10,171 nt of DNA from JBBAFB01 sp041655595 (GTDB taxonomy: Bacteria > Bacillota > DULZ01). The notes beneath the pieces are model-generated. The model did not search any database. It was not told where the DNA came from and was given only the letters and a program-made list of their open reading frames with translations. The stretch spans positions 1 to 10,171 of the forward strand of contig JBBAFB010000079.1 of NCBI GenBank assembly GCA_041655595.1, written 5' to 3'. The number at the start of each line of letters is the position of its first letter. Within the stretch, counting starts at the first letter, position 1. The position numbers and the translations under genes were made by a program. Positions 1 to 6,458 of the stretch are shown here, piece by piece.

Positions 1-52
1 CAATGATACCAATCTCGCCGATATCCGTCTGATAAAAATATACGTTTTTCAT
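1..52 (-). CDS. Probable methylated-DNA--protein-cysteine methyltransferase, N-terminal fragment
   Basis: Only the first 17 codons are inside the window; the gene runs off the left edge. The reading begins at an ATG (50-52) and gives MKNVYFYQTDIGEIGII, which resembles the start of Ogt/MGMT-type proteins, where a short beta strand is followed by a T-x-I-G-x-I-G-I pattern. Such enzymes remove O6-alkyl groups from guanine by transferring them irreversibly to their own cysteine. A G-rich ribosome binding site (C-run at 61-65 on the plus strand) lies 8 bases upstream of the ATG, which supports this start over the out-of-frame ATG at 54-56. The catalytic PCHR region is outside the window, so the call rests on the N-terminus alone and is tentative. 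Confidence 0.5.
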   Translation of the reverse strand, partial: MKNVYFYQTDIGEIGII

Positions 53-274
53 CCATTTTACCCCCAAGTTCATTGCCTACTGCCATTACTGACTTTACTT
101 CCTATTTTACTAGAAAGTCGGGGGGCTTGTCTTTTGTAATTTCACCAATCAATTTTAATTTTCTATTGGCACTCAACGCCACAACTTTTAACTGTAGCGC
201 CCAAAGGTGGTTTGGCATCCGCATCTGGATACCGATTCCGTAGGGTCTTCCCCCACCCCGCAGGGCATGAATGT

Positions 275-311
275 ATGAGAGCACAAGAAGTCAAACCCCT
301 TGTGCTCTCAT
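275..311 (-). terminator. Perfect 13-bp stem-loop just after the diguanylate cyclase gene
   Basis: ATGAGAGCACAAG (275-287) is exactly complementary to CTTGTGCTCTCAT (299-311), with an 11-base loop. It starts 11 bases after the stop codon of the gene at 322-2058, so it probably ends or protects that transcript. There is no run of T on either side, so it is not a textbook rho-independent terminator; it could instead be a 3'-end stabilising hairpin. Confidence 0.45.
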
Positions 312-321
312 TGTCACCTAT

Positions 322-2058
322 CTAGTCTAAATAATTAATCACCACTTGGGCACCGCCCCTTCTTTTTGCAACATACAGTGCCTCATCTGCCCGTTTGAGC
401 AGGCTTTCGTAGTTTAGGGGTTCTTCCAAAGTTGCTATACCGATACTGATATCAACCGGGAAGGCATCGTGCATTTTCTTGATTTTTTGCAACAGTTGCT
501 GGCATTTGGATTGAACAAAATCTACCGAAGGGATATTCTGCATATATACGCAAAACTCATCCCCGCCAAGGCGACCTATGACATCGCTTTGCCGAAAGTT
601 AAGCTGCAATTGGTAGCCGATATTTTTCAGCACCTCATCCCCCACTAGATGACCTTGCCTGTCATTGATGTCCTTAAAATTATCACAGTCAAGGATTATT
701 AAAACATCAAGAGTATCCTTGTCCTTATCATTTATGTGTTTTACCATCATTTCCCTCGCAGTTGTTGCATTATATAGGCCGGTCAACCCATCACGTTGGG
801 ATTTAGCAATTAATACCTCCCTTTCCTTCTCTTCCTCGCTAATATCCACTAATTTGCCAACAATGGAACAAACTCTTCCGTTCTCACTGCGCAGATAAGA
901 TAATAAAACCCGAAATGTTCTTACATCCCCATGGGAAAGAGGTAGTTTAATAATATAAGAGCCATCCTTCTGATTATCATCCCTTTGCTCTTTTAAAGAA
1001 TCTTTAATGATTCCAATCAGGTCCTCCTTATTACTAAAAGGTTCAATTTCTTCACTTAATTTTTCCGCTAACTCCAGAACATCTGTTTTTAGTCGGTATT
1101 CAAACAAGTATTCATTGGATAATTGGGATAACAGCAGGTATTTCTTATTCTCCATTTTGTATCGATTATTGGCGTAGGTACTTGAAATTACAAGGTAGGC
1201 CATCACTAACATGATCAAAAAGCCTGATACGAATATCTCCGCCCCATAGCTGCCAATAATCATGGATGGAGTAATTCTTTTTTCAACCTGTGAAGCCACT
1301 TCTAAAATCAAGGTGTCCATTCGACTCATATCAATTCCGCCCAGGGCTTTGTTGATGATGGAGAGTAAAACCTTGTTCTCCTCCCGTATGCCCATGCAAT
1401 AGGCCCTGTCCTCCTTGCCCGTGGGAATTGTGATAATATTTTTATAATTGTTTTGCAGCGTATAAAAAGCCATGGAATAGGCGTTGCCATAGCCATAGTC
1501 AGCAATTCCTGACTCCACCGCATTGATAGTCTCTTCCCTATCATTAAAATAAATTGTTTGCTCCTCTCGTATTCCCTCAGGCAAAGTGCCACCTTTGATA
1601 GCGGCATACCTTCTGCCTTCCAAACCCGTTGGGTTCAGTGATTTGTGATAAAACAGCACTGTTTCGGAATATAAATAAGGTACTGATAATGATATACCGG
1701 GGCTGCTATATTCCTGTGTTAAACCAATAGCAATATCAAAATCACTCTCTAGAGCAGCACTAATGGAGTCATACAAATAATATTCAACCGTCATTCCCGT
1801 CACATTTGCGATTTCTTTTAATGCACTTACCGCAATCCCTTTAATTTCACCTTTAGAATCTCTATAGTGAAGGGGAGCCCCACCCTCAATGGAAACAGCT
1901 TTAAGGGCTGTTCCACTCGCTAAGTAATCCTTTTCTGCTGGTGTAAAAGAAATTTCTTGCCCCCGTGCAGGCAGGGCTGAACTTAGTAAGATAAAGGCTG
2001 TCAATACAAATATTAATTGATATTTGTATAAATTTTTCGCCCTTTTCAAAAGTTTCAC
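322..2058 (-). CDS. Membrane diguanylate cyclase with periplasmic-type SBP sensor (SBP_bac_3-TM-PAS-like-GGDEF)
   Basis: The predicted protein makes the second messenger cyclic di-GMP from two GTP in response to an external ligand. Residues 1-33 form a signal peptide (hydrophobic LIFVLTAFILLSSALPARG). Residues about 35-262 resemble a bacterial family 3 solute-binding protein, a type that usually binds amino acids. Residues 274-293 form a membrane helix, about 305-410 look PAS-like (ending in VDISEEE), and 415-578 are the GGDEF domain. The catalytic signature GGDEF (498-502), the metal-binding DCDNFKDIND stretch (457-466) and the DGLTGLYN entry motif (423-430) are intact. RQSD (489-492), five residues before GGDEF, is a canonical RxxD inhibitory site, so product feedback is expected. 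The start is uncertain. The GTG at 2056-2058 abuts the GGAAGG ribosome binding site, whereas the TTG three codons later (2047-2049) is better spaced and still gives a full signal peptide. No EAL or HD-GYP domain is present. Function is confident; the ligand is unknown. Confidence 0.93.
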   Translation of the reverse strand: MKLLKRAKNLYKYQLIFVLTAFILLSSALPARGQEISFTPAEKDYLASGTALKAVSIEGGAPLHYRDSKGEIKGIAVSALKEIANVTGMTVEYYLYDSISAALESDFDIAIGLTQEYSSPGISLSVPYLYSETVLFYHKSLNPTGLEGRRYAAIKGGTLPEGIREEQTIYFNDREETINAVESGIADYGYGNAYSMAFYTLQNNYKNIITIPTGKEDRAYCMGIREENKVLLSIINKALGGIDMSRMDTLILEVASQVEKRITPSMIIGSYGAEIFVSGFLIMLVMAYLVISSTYANNRYKMENKKYLLLSQLSNEYLFEYRLKTDVLELAEKLSEEIEPFSNKEDLIGIIKDSLKEQRDDNQKDGSYIIKLPLSHGDVRTFRVLLSYLRSENGRVCSIVGKLVDISEEEKEREVLIAKSQRDGLTGLYNATTAREMMVKHINDKDKDTLDVLIILDCDNFKDINDRQGHLVGDEVLKNIGYQLQLNFRQSDVIGRLGGDEFCVYMQNIPSVDFVQSKCQQLLQKIKKMHDAFPVDISIGIATLEEPLNYESLLKRADEALYVAKRRGGAQVVINYLD

Positions 2059-2389
2059 CCTTCCGATAAAAACATAATACGAAGCTCCCTAAATCAAATA
2101 ACTATAAATAGATTCTTTTAAATTCTTTTTATAACAAATTCTATGGCTTAAGGTAAATACCCTGCAACAATATTGTACATGCATTAAGGAAGGTGGCAAG
2201 GGGACGTCAATCTTAAATTTATTGTGGTCTATAAGCCACCACTACTTGTGTCAATGGTAGCTGTGATATCTTCCCTGTTACTGTTATATAAAATTGTGTT
2301 ACCTAAAAATATGTGGTCATCTGGGGTTTTATTGCCAGTAGGTTTTCTACTATGCTCAAACCTTTCTATGCTTTATACTGAAAAACTTA
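2059..2389. other. Intergenic stretch without a supported gene
   Basis: These 331 bases separate the serpin remnant from the diguanylate cyclase gene. Apart from the candidate promoter at 2128-2157, the only notable element is a G-rich GGGGACGT segment (2200-2207) followed by AT-rich sequence, which loosely recalls REP-type intergenic repeats. A 60-codon plus-strand frame at 2224-2406 has no ribosome binding site and no recognisable product, and I do not consider it a gene. No T-rich hairpin marks the end of the serpin remnant. Confidence 0.5.
2128..2157 (-). promoter_or_regulatory. Candidate sigma-A promoter for the diguanylate cyclase gene
   Basis: On the minus strand, TTTACC (2152-2157) is followed by an 18-base spacer and TATAAA (2128-2133). 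The -10 box is preceded by TGT, making it an extended -10 element. It would start transcription near 2121, about 60-70 bases upstream of the start codon. This is a pattern match only. Confidence 0.4.
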
Positions 2390-3022
2390 TTACCTCAGAT
2401 CCATAACTGTGCCGATGAAAACAGGTAAATTGGCGGAATTATCAATTATGGCATAAACAAAGGGCCTATCCAGTATGACAGTTTTTAAATCCATGACTGC
2501 ACTCTCGTCCTTCATCGTAACCTTGGTTACCGCCCCGGCCTTAGTGCCCAGTTCATCCAAAGAAATAAAGGTCTTGTGCAAAACTTCGCCGATAAAGATA
2601 TTGCCCCGGGTGGATTTACCTAGTTTGGCAAGATCAGCCAGACCTGAATCAAAGCCAAGGGGCATACCCAAGGCCTTTAAAATATCATTGAGCTCCGCTT
2701 CGTATTCATAAGTAAACTTAGGTATGGATACATTTACATTGGTATTTTCAGCCTTATTTATTGTATCCAATAGGACTTCACCGGTAAGAGCCCCAATATA
2801 ATCCCCGATAGAGGTTCCTTCTTTTGGGAGCAATGCCATAAAGCTATATCTGTTTTCGTGATAAGGCTTTATAAACCCTGTTGCATTGCCACCGTCTAAA
2901 TAAAGGAATTCTTCGGATCTCATAAAATCCGTGTTTTGCTTCGTACCGTCTATGACCACAAAGTCTCTTTTATAGATATAGCTAATAAGAGTACCATGAT
3001 TAACAAAGGCAAGAGCTTCCCC
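2390..3022 (-). pseudogene. Serpin (serine protease inhibitor), C-terminal half of a broken gene
   Basis: The open frame gives roughly the last half of a serpin; the family is usually 370-420 residues. With residues numbered from the GTG at 2957-2959, these serpin landmarks are visible: a strand-rich IPKFTYEYE segment (79-87), LHKTFISLDELGTKAG (127-142) leading into the reactive-centre hinge GTKAGAVT (138-145), then LDRPFVYAIID (163-173) and the closing FIGTVMDL (181-188). By spacing from the hinge, the scissile P1-P1' bond would be Glu152-Ser153. The frame continues upstream without a good ribosome binding site to a TAA at 3023-3025. Just beyond that stop, a different frame reads DVLFKG, which fits the serpin LYFKG strand, so a one-base frameshift in the AAGGGG region near 3025-3030 would explain the break. 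No N-terminal serpin half follows upstream. If a shortened protein were made from the GTG it could not form the serpin fold. Confidence 0.75.
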
Positions 3023-3154
3023 TTAAACAATACATCGCCACATTTGTTCATAACCACCCACACCTTTCTTGGTATATTTACCTATATAGACTGGGATTCT
3101 TGAAATTTGTTGCAATGACCGATTTTCATTTTTAAAAAACCAGAAAAATCAGCT

Positions 3155-3541
3155 TTATTTTAGGTCTTCGTAATGGGTCCACATGCGAATGATAGAATTA
3201 TTATTGCTGGCATTTGCAAAATAAATATAAACAACACCAAGCTGTTTCCAACCTGGTGTTTGATTAATGTTTGCATCTGGCTGACGGAGGCGGGGATTTC
3301 GTTATCTTTGGGCGATTCCCGACGACTCATACCCTACATCGTTATATGGTATATCTAACTTTCCCTTTTTATCTAGCTGCCTTAGTAAAACTGGGCATAT
3401 CCCCATGGCTAAGTTAATCGCATAAGGCGTATATCTGCCTATAGGTATCAATACCCCTATCCCCTTGTCACTTACCCTTGTCACCTCTGCTAAACTAGGG
3501 CATAATTTCGTTAAATTGTGGATAGCCCTGAATGTTTTCAA
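3155..3541 (-). pseudogene. Unrecognised decayed reading frame interrupted by stops
   Basis: A minus-strand frame opens at 3541 inside the 3' end of the lipoprotein gene and runs to a TAA at 3302-3304. It then continues in the same frame for another 48 codons to a TAA at 3155-3157. The second part reads like protein (for example TPGWKQLGVVYIYFANAS and RMWTHYEDL). The same frame is open again from 3148 to 3026, reading IPVYIGKYTKKGVGGYEQMW, before the serpin remnant. I do not recognise these pieces. There is no ribosome binding site for a start outside the lipoprotein gene. They may be remains of one or more lost genes or chance open frames. A 10-bp direct repeat, CCCTTGTCAC, occurs at 3462-3471 and 3475-3484. 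Confidence 0.2.
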
Positions 3542-4673
3542 ATAGGAAGTTCCCTAAATTTGTGTAAAATATTGCCGCATAAGCATGATTCCCTTTGCCT
3601 ATTCTAACGGGAACATGGCCTTCCACGATTGAATTGGGCTCTATGGAGAGAGGTAGCCCTTCTTTTCCAAGAACGGCAAGTTCCTCCTCGCCAAATTCTG
3701 TCATAATCCACTCGCTGCTGCTGATGAGTTTTTCAATTTTCATTTTTTCATCGGTTGTATTGGCCATCTTTATCTTTACCAGGGCAATAAAACCCTCGCC
3801 CTTTTCAAGGGGGCCAATTTTCTCATTTTCCACAACGGTTAATCCAGAAACCATCGCCTTAAATTTACCGTTTCCGATTAACTCTTTTGGGTAACTTGCA
3901 ACCATAAACTCTAGGCCGTCATTGTCATTGGTTTTGAAAACACTGGAATAATTATCATAAGGGCTTGCATCTGATATTGTACATTCTTCTATGTGGTAAG
4001 GGTATGAAGTAGATGTTTCCACGCCATTTATATCTATATAAACAAATTTTGCATCCCCGTGGGCTGCGGTCAAAACAACCCTTTTTATTTCCCCGGGGGG
4101 AATGGAAATTGGCGCATTTTGCAGTTTAGAACCTGATATCTCATCCCCATCCCTGCTGCAAAGCGAATAGCCAAGATTCTCGTCCCGAATTCTAATGGTT
4201 TCATCACTGGTATTACCAATATCTATTACAAGCATGGAAGGGTTGGCGGTAAATTTTCGGATTTGGTATCTGAAAGCATCAAAGTAAACAGGAGTTAACA
4301 TAAAACTGTTACCGGCAGAAGACATCTCATCCTCTGTAAAAGGGGTTTGTGGCTCCATAGTTAATTCTGGCAATTCGGCCATGGGAATAATTTTTATAGC
4401 CTTGGTTTCCCTTTCACCCTCTTCCTTGTCCTCCGCTTCACTCTTTTCTTCTCCTGCATCCCCCATGTCATTTATAGCAACAGCCCCTGAAGCCGGCGAA
4501 TCATCCGCGCCAAAATTATCTTTTTTTTCATTTTGTTGTCCTAAATTTTTTTCAGTTCTAATGTTTGCAATTTCGTTCCCCTCTGGCTTTTCGACTTTTG
4601 TTATGGCACTAGATGAGCAACCGGATAGGATGAATAATGGAATTAGTAAAATAGCTAGCCTTTTTAGAATCAT
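3495..4673 (-). CDS. Secreted lipoprotein of unknown function, with acidic linker
   Basis: This is a 392-residue protein from the ATG at 4671-4673, which has AAGGAG seven bases upstream. A longer frame from 4694 lacks a ribosome binding site. Residues 1-18 form a lipoprotein signal peptide and LSGC (16-19) is the lipobox, so Cys19 would be lipidated and the protein anchored to the outer face of the membrane. Residues about 22-95 are a low-complexity, Glu/Lys/Asp-rich linker. From about residue 120 on there are two beta-rich segments with similar style: VIDIGNTSDETIRI in the first and LVKIKMANTTDEKMKIE in the second. These resemble immunoglobulin-like domains of the kind found in DUF4352-type surface proteins, but this is a fold impression, not a family match. 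The first contains two cysteines that could pair. It stands alone, between a wrecked PLD/methyltransferase locus upstream and the serpin remnant downstream. Function cannot be assigned. Confidence 0.8.
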   Translation of the reverse strand: MILKRLAILLIPLFILSGCSSSAITKVEKPEGNEIANIRTEKNLGQQNEKKDNFGADDSPASGAVAINDMGDAGEEKSEAEDKEEGERETKAIKIIPMAELPELTMEPQTPFTEDEMSSAGNSFMLTPVYFDAFRYQIRKFTANPSMLVIDIGNTSDETIRIRDENLGYSLCSRDGDEISGSKLQNAPISIPPGEIKRVVLTAAHGDAKFVYIDINGVETSTSYPYHIEECTISDASPYDNYSSVFKTNDNDGLEFMVASYPKELIGNGKFKAMVSGLTVVENEKIGPLEKGEGFIALVKIKMANTTDEKMKIEKLISSSEWIMTEFGEEELAVLGKEGLPLSIEPNSIVEGHVPVRIGKGNHAYAAIFYTNLGNFLFENIQGYPQFNEIMP

Positions 4674-4821
4674 TTTTTCGCTCCTTGTATGCATTTTGAT
4701 CAGCTTCTATATTCAACGTATTTTATGCAATTCCTTCCTCCATCACAGTGCCAAATCAACTTCCAACCTCCGTATTATTACATCTACATTTTTTTGATAT
4801 TTTGTACGTCGAAAAAACCTA

Positions 4822-4923
4822 CAAAAATACCCCGGGGCCGGGGGAAACCTCTAGTATTTTCATGCCAGGTCTAGGGTCTAACTTTGATATTATTTCCTCT
4901 ATTTTAAGCCTTGAGGTTACTCT
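4822..4923 (-). pseudogene. Class I SAM-dependent methyltransferase fragment (motif I region)
   Basis: A 34-codon stretch between stops contains DPRPGMKILEVSPGPGVF, which closely fits the GMxVLEVGPGPG motif I of Rossmann-fold SAM methyltransferases of the UbiE/Methyltransf_11 type; it forms part of the SAM-binding site. A TAG (4819-4821) follows directly and the rest of the domain is not visible downstream. On the upstream side a one-base shift connects it to the end of the PLD-like frame. The tail of that frame, KPPIDSVFYFFSK, looks like the usual N-terminal lead-in of this methyltransferase type. The GPGPG loop is intact apart from Ser in place of the first Gly. It is clearly non-functional. 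Confidence 0.55.
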
Positions 4924-5264
4924 TTACTAAAAAAATAAAAAACCGAGTCTATTGGGGGTTTTGTCACTTCCAACCCCTCGTTGTAGTCAAAAATAAAAAA
5001 TTTAGCATGTAGGGTTGTGTGATTGTAAACAGTTCCTCTGTCAACAATCTTGCTGATTGCCTCAATATCCGAAGATTTTCTATGAAAGTTTTCCAAATTT
5101 ATATTGGTAATTAACTCTATGAATAAATCATCATTGGCTACCCCAAAAATATCTTCAACAATGTCCGTCTTGATAAATGGTGAAGATAAAACAATACTTT
5201 CCTCTGCCTCCGCACAAAGGGCCATAAAATCATTAAAAAATGGATATGTCACTACTTCAAGCAC
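4917..5264 (-). pseudogene. Truncated phospholipase D-like protein, fused to unrelated tail
   Basis: The 115-codon frame starts with GTG (5262-5264), with AAGGAG eight bases upstream. Its first part resembles PLDc_2-type proteins: a strand AEESIVLSSPFIKTDIVEDIF near the start, then DIEAISKIVDRG, and then the HKD-type catalytic motif LHAKFFIFD (His-x-Lys-x4-Asp, about residues 85-92). In intact relatives the motif is followed by a Gly/Ser-Ser-x-Asn-Leu-Thr segment and a second half of the protein. Here the sequence instead passes into KPPIDSVFYFFSKE, which appears to belong to a methyltransferase gene (see 4822-4923), and stops. PLD-like enzymes need two HKD motifs, from one chain or a dimer; the post-motif segment is lost, so activity is unlikely. 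Initiation signals and an upstream dyad remain, so the fragment may still be transcribed and translated. Confidence 0.65.
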
Positions 5265-5303
5265 GGCTCCAACTCCTTCGATGTACTATAGATAACAGAA
5301 AGA

Positions 5304-5329
5304 TAGTTGTTTGCATCATATAACAACTA
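5304..5329. repeat. 8-bp inverted repeat upstream of the PLD-like gene
   Basis: TAGTTGTT (5304-5311) and AACAACTA (5322-5329) form a perfect dyad with a 10-base gap, about 40-65 bases upstream of the GTG start of the PLD-like frame. The position suits an operator or a leader hairpin. No matching regulator gene is in the window. Confidence 0.35.
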
Positions 5330-5336
5330 CAAAACA

Positions 5337-5374
5337 ATTTCCATAACCAAAAGCGTTTATGGCAGAATGGAAAT
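5337..5374. repeat. Inverted repeat next to the IS21 remnant
   Basis: ATTTCCAT (5337-5344) is repeated inverted as ATGGAAAT (5367-5374). An inner alternative pairing, CCATAA (5341-5346) with TTATGG (5357-5362), overlaps it. It lies between the PLD-like promoter region and the transposase remnant and could belong to either. The following bases contain two ATGTAGGT copies (5373-5380 and 5397-5404). Confidence 0.3.
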
Positions 5375-5466
5375 GTAGGTTTTGGCAGCTAATTTATGTA
5401 GGTCATATATTTAGCCAAGAAAACAAAAAACCACTTGCCAACATCCCCGAAACCCAAATACACTTC

Positions 5467-6363
5467 TGTATGTGGACATCATGTACGGGAGGTTTTAGGA
5501 GATGTTAAAAGTGGCTAAAATAAATTGTATCAGGTTTCTAGAGAATACAAAAGGGTTGTCATATGCGGAAATTTCAAGGTAGTTGGATGTGGATCCCCGT
5601 ACGGTAAAGAAATATGTAGAACAAGAGGGTTGGAACCCGACAAAAAATCATGTTCACCAAAGAAAGGCGAGGCTAATGGATCCCGTCAAGCCAATTATTG
5701 ATCAGTGGTTGGCAGAGGACCTGAAAAAAAACAAGAAATACAGGCGGCGTACCAAAAACTATTCGGTTTGATAACCTTTCTCCGGCAGTTAAAAAGATTT
5801 TAGCTGATGGAGGACTTCTTTAAATTTGCCTTTCATTATGGATTTGACTACGAGTTCTGTAACCCCCGTAGTGGTAACGAGAAGGGCCATTGTGAGGCGA
5901 TGGTAAAATACACTCGGAACAATTTCCTTTTACCAGAGCCACATATTAATGATCTAGAAGTATACAACCGATCCCCGTGGCAAGCTACCGAAAACGATCG
6001 GCAACGCCTCCACTACAAAAAAGAAACATTAATAGATGACCTTTTCGATGAAGACAAAGAACAATTGTTAATGCTTCCTGCCAAAGGGTATGAAGTTGGC
6101 CATTATGTAAGGGCCAAGGCCGATAAGTATGGCAAAATCAATTTAGATAAAAGACTATACTCTACTTCTCCACGTTTTGCCTTAAGCAGTGTACTGGCCC
6201 GAATTACCTACAACCGGGTAGAGATTTTTGATGAAAACTACCGGATCATAGTGGCTCACAATCGGCTTTAGGGCAAGGAAAAGGAGCCAATGAAATGGCA
6301 GCCACACCTGTCATTAATGGCAAAGGGACCGCCGCACTGGAATATTCAAAGGTAAGGAAATAA
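5467..6363 (+). mobile_element. Degenerate IS21-family insertion sequence, ends not determined
   Basis: The element is defined by the istA remnant. The TGTATG near 5467 is a possible left end, because IS21 elements commonly start with TGT, but no matching inverted end or target-site duplication could be recognised on the right. The helper ATPase gene istB, normally overlapping or just downstream of istA, is missing. Both borders are approximate. Confidence 0.4.
5502..6363 (+). pseudogene. istA: IS21-family transposase IstA, multiply disrupted
   Basis: Four pieces of one IstA can be read. Piece one starts at ATG 5502 with GGGAGG upstream. It is cut by TAG at 5580-5582 (codon 27), then continues in frame with LDVDPRTVKKYVEQEGW, the helix-turn-helix region, up to KKYRRRTK. 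Piece two, in another frame (5764-5820), reads RFDNLSPAVKKILADG. Piece three (5807-6268) contains FHYGFDYEFCNPRSGNEKGH and DKYGKINLDKRLYS, typical of the end of the IstA integrase core and its C-terminal domain. It ends at a TAG (6269-6271) where an Arg-Leu-Tyr-Gly run is usual. Piece four continues as MKWQPHLSLMAKG and shifts frame again before LEYSKV. Intact IstA is about 400-500 residues. Roughly 200 residues between pieces one and two, including the two catalytic aspartates, are deleted. The gene cannot support transposition. Confidence 0.85.
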
Positions 6364-6366
6364 AAG

Positions 6367-6395
6367 TTTATTTGATAAAACCTATATGATAAAAT
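6367..6395 (+). promoter_or_regulatory. Candidate promoter for the Fic gene
   Basis: TTTATT (6367-6372) is separated by 17 bases from TAAAAT (6390-6395), which is preceded by TGA, giving an extended -10. It sits about 65 bases upstream of the GTG start, immediately after the IS21 remnant. The whole stretch 6361-6440 is very AT-rich, so chance matches are likely. Confidence 0.3.
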
Positions 6396-6458
6396 AGATA
6401 TAACTAAAAAGACAATAATTGTATCTAAAACAAAAAAACGGGGATAGGGAGTGAAACT

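Noticed and set aside
102..284. 60-codon minus-strand frame between the diguanylate cyclase and the Ogt-like gene
   Set aside because: Its GTG start lies inside the 275-311 hairpin and no ribosome binding site precedes it. The sequence reads somewhat like protein, but I recognise no family.
2224..2406. Plus-strand hydrophobic 60-codon frame resembling a small membrane protein
   Set aside because: There is no ribosome binding site, and its end overlaps the serpin remnant antisense. Hydrophobicity is expected from AT-rich sequence.
3462..3484. Two 10-bp direct repeats 13 bp apart as a CRISPR or iteron array
   Set aside because: There are only two copies, the spacing is too short, and there is no cas or replication gene nearby.
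4381..4930. Overlapping plus-strand frames opposite the lipoprotein N-terminus and upstream region
   Set aside because: These are antisense shadows: Ser/Pro/Leu-rich runs mirror the Glu/Lys-rich linker, and they have no start signals.
4917..5501. PLD-like protein, IstA and Fic as a new defence or conflict system
   Set aside because: The PLD and IstA parts are demonstrably broken and face away from each other, so proximity is better explained by accumulation of debris.
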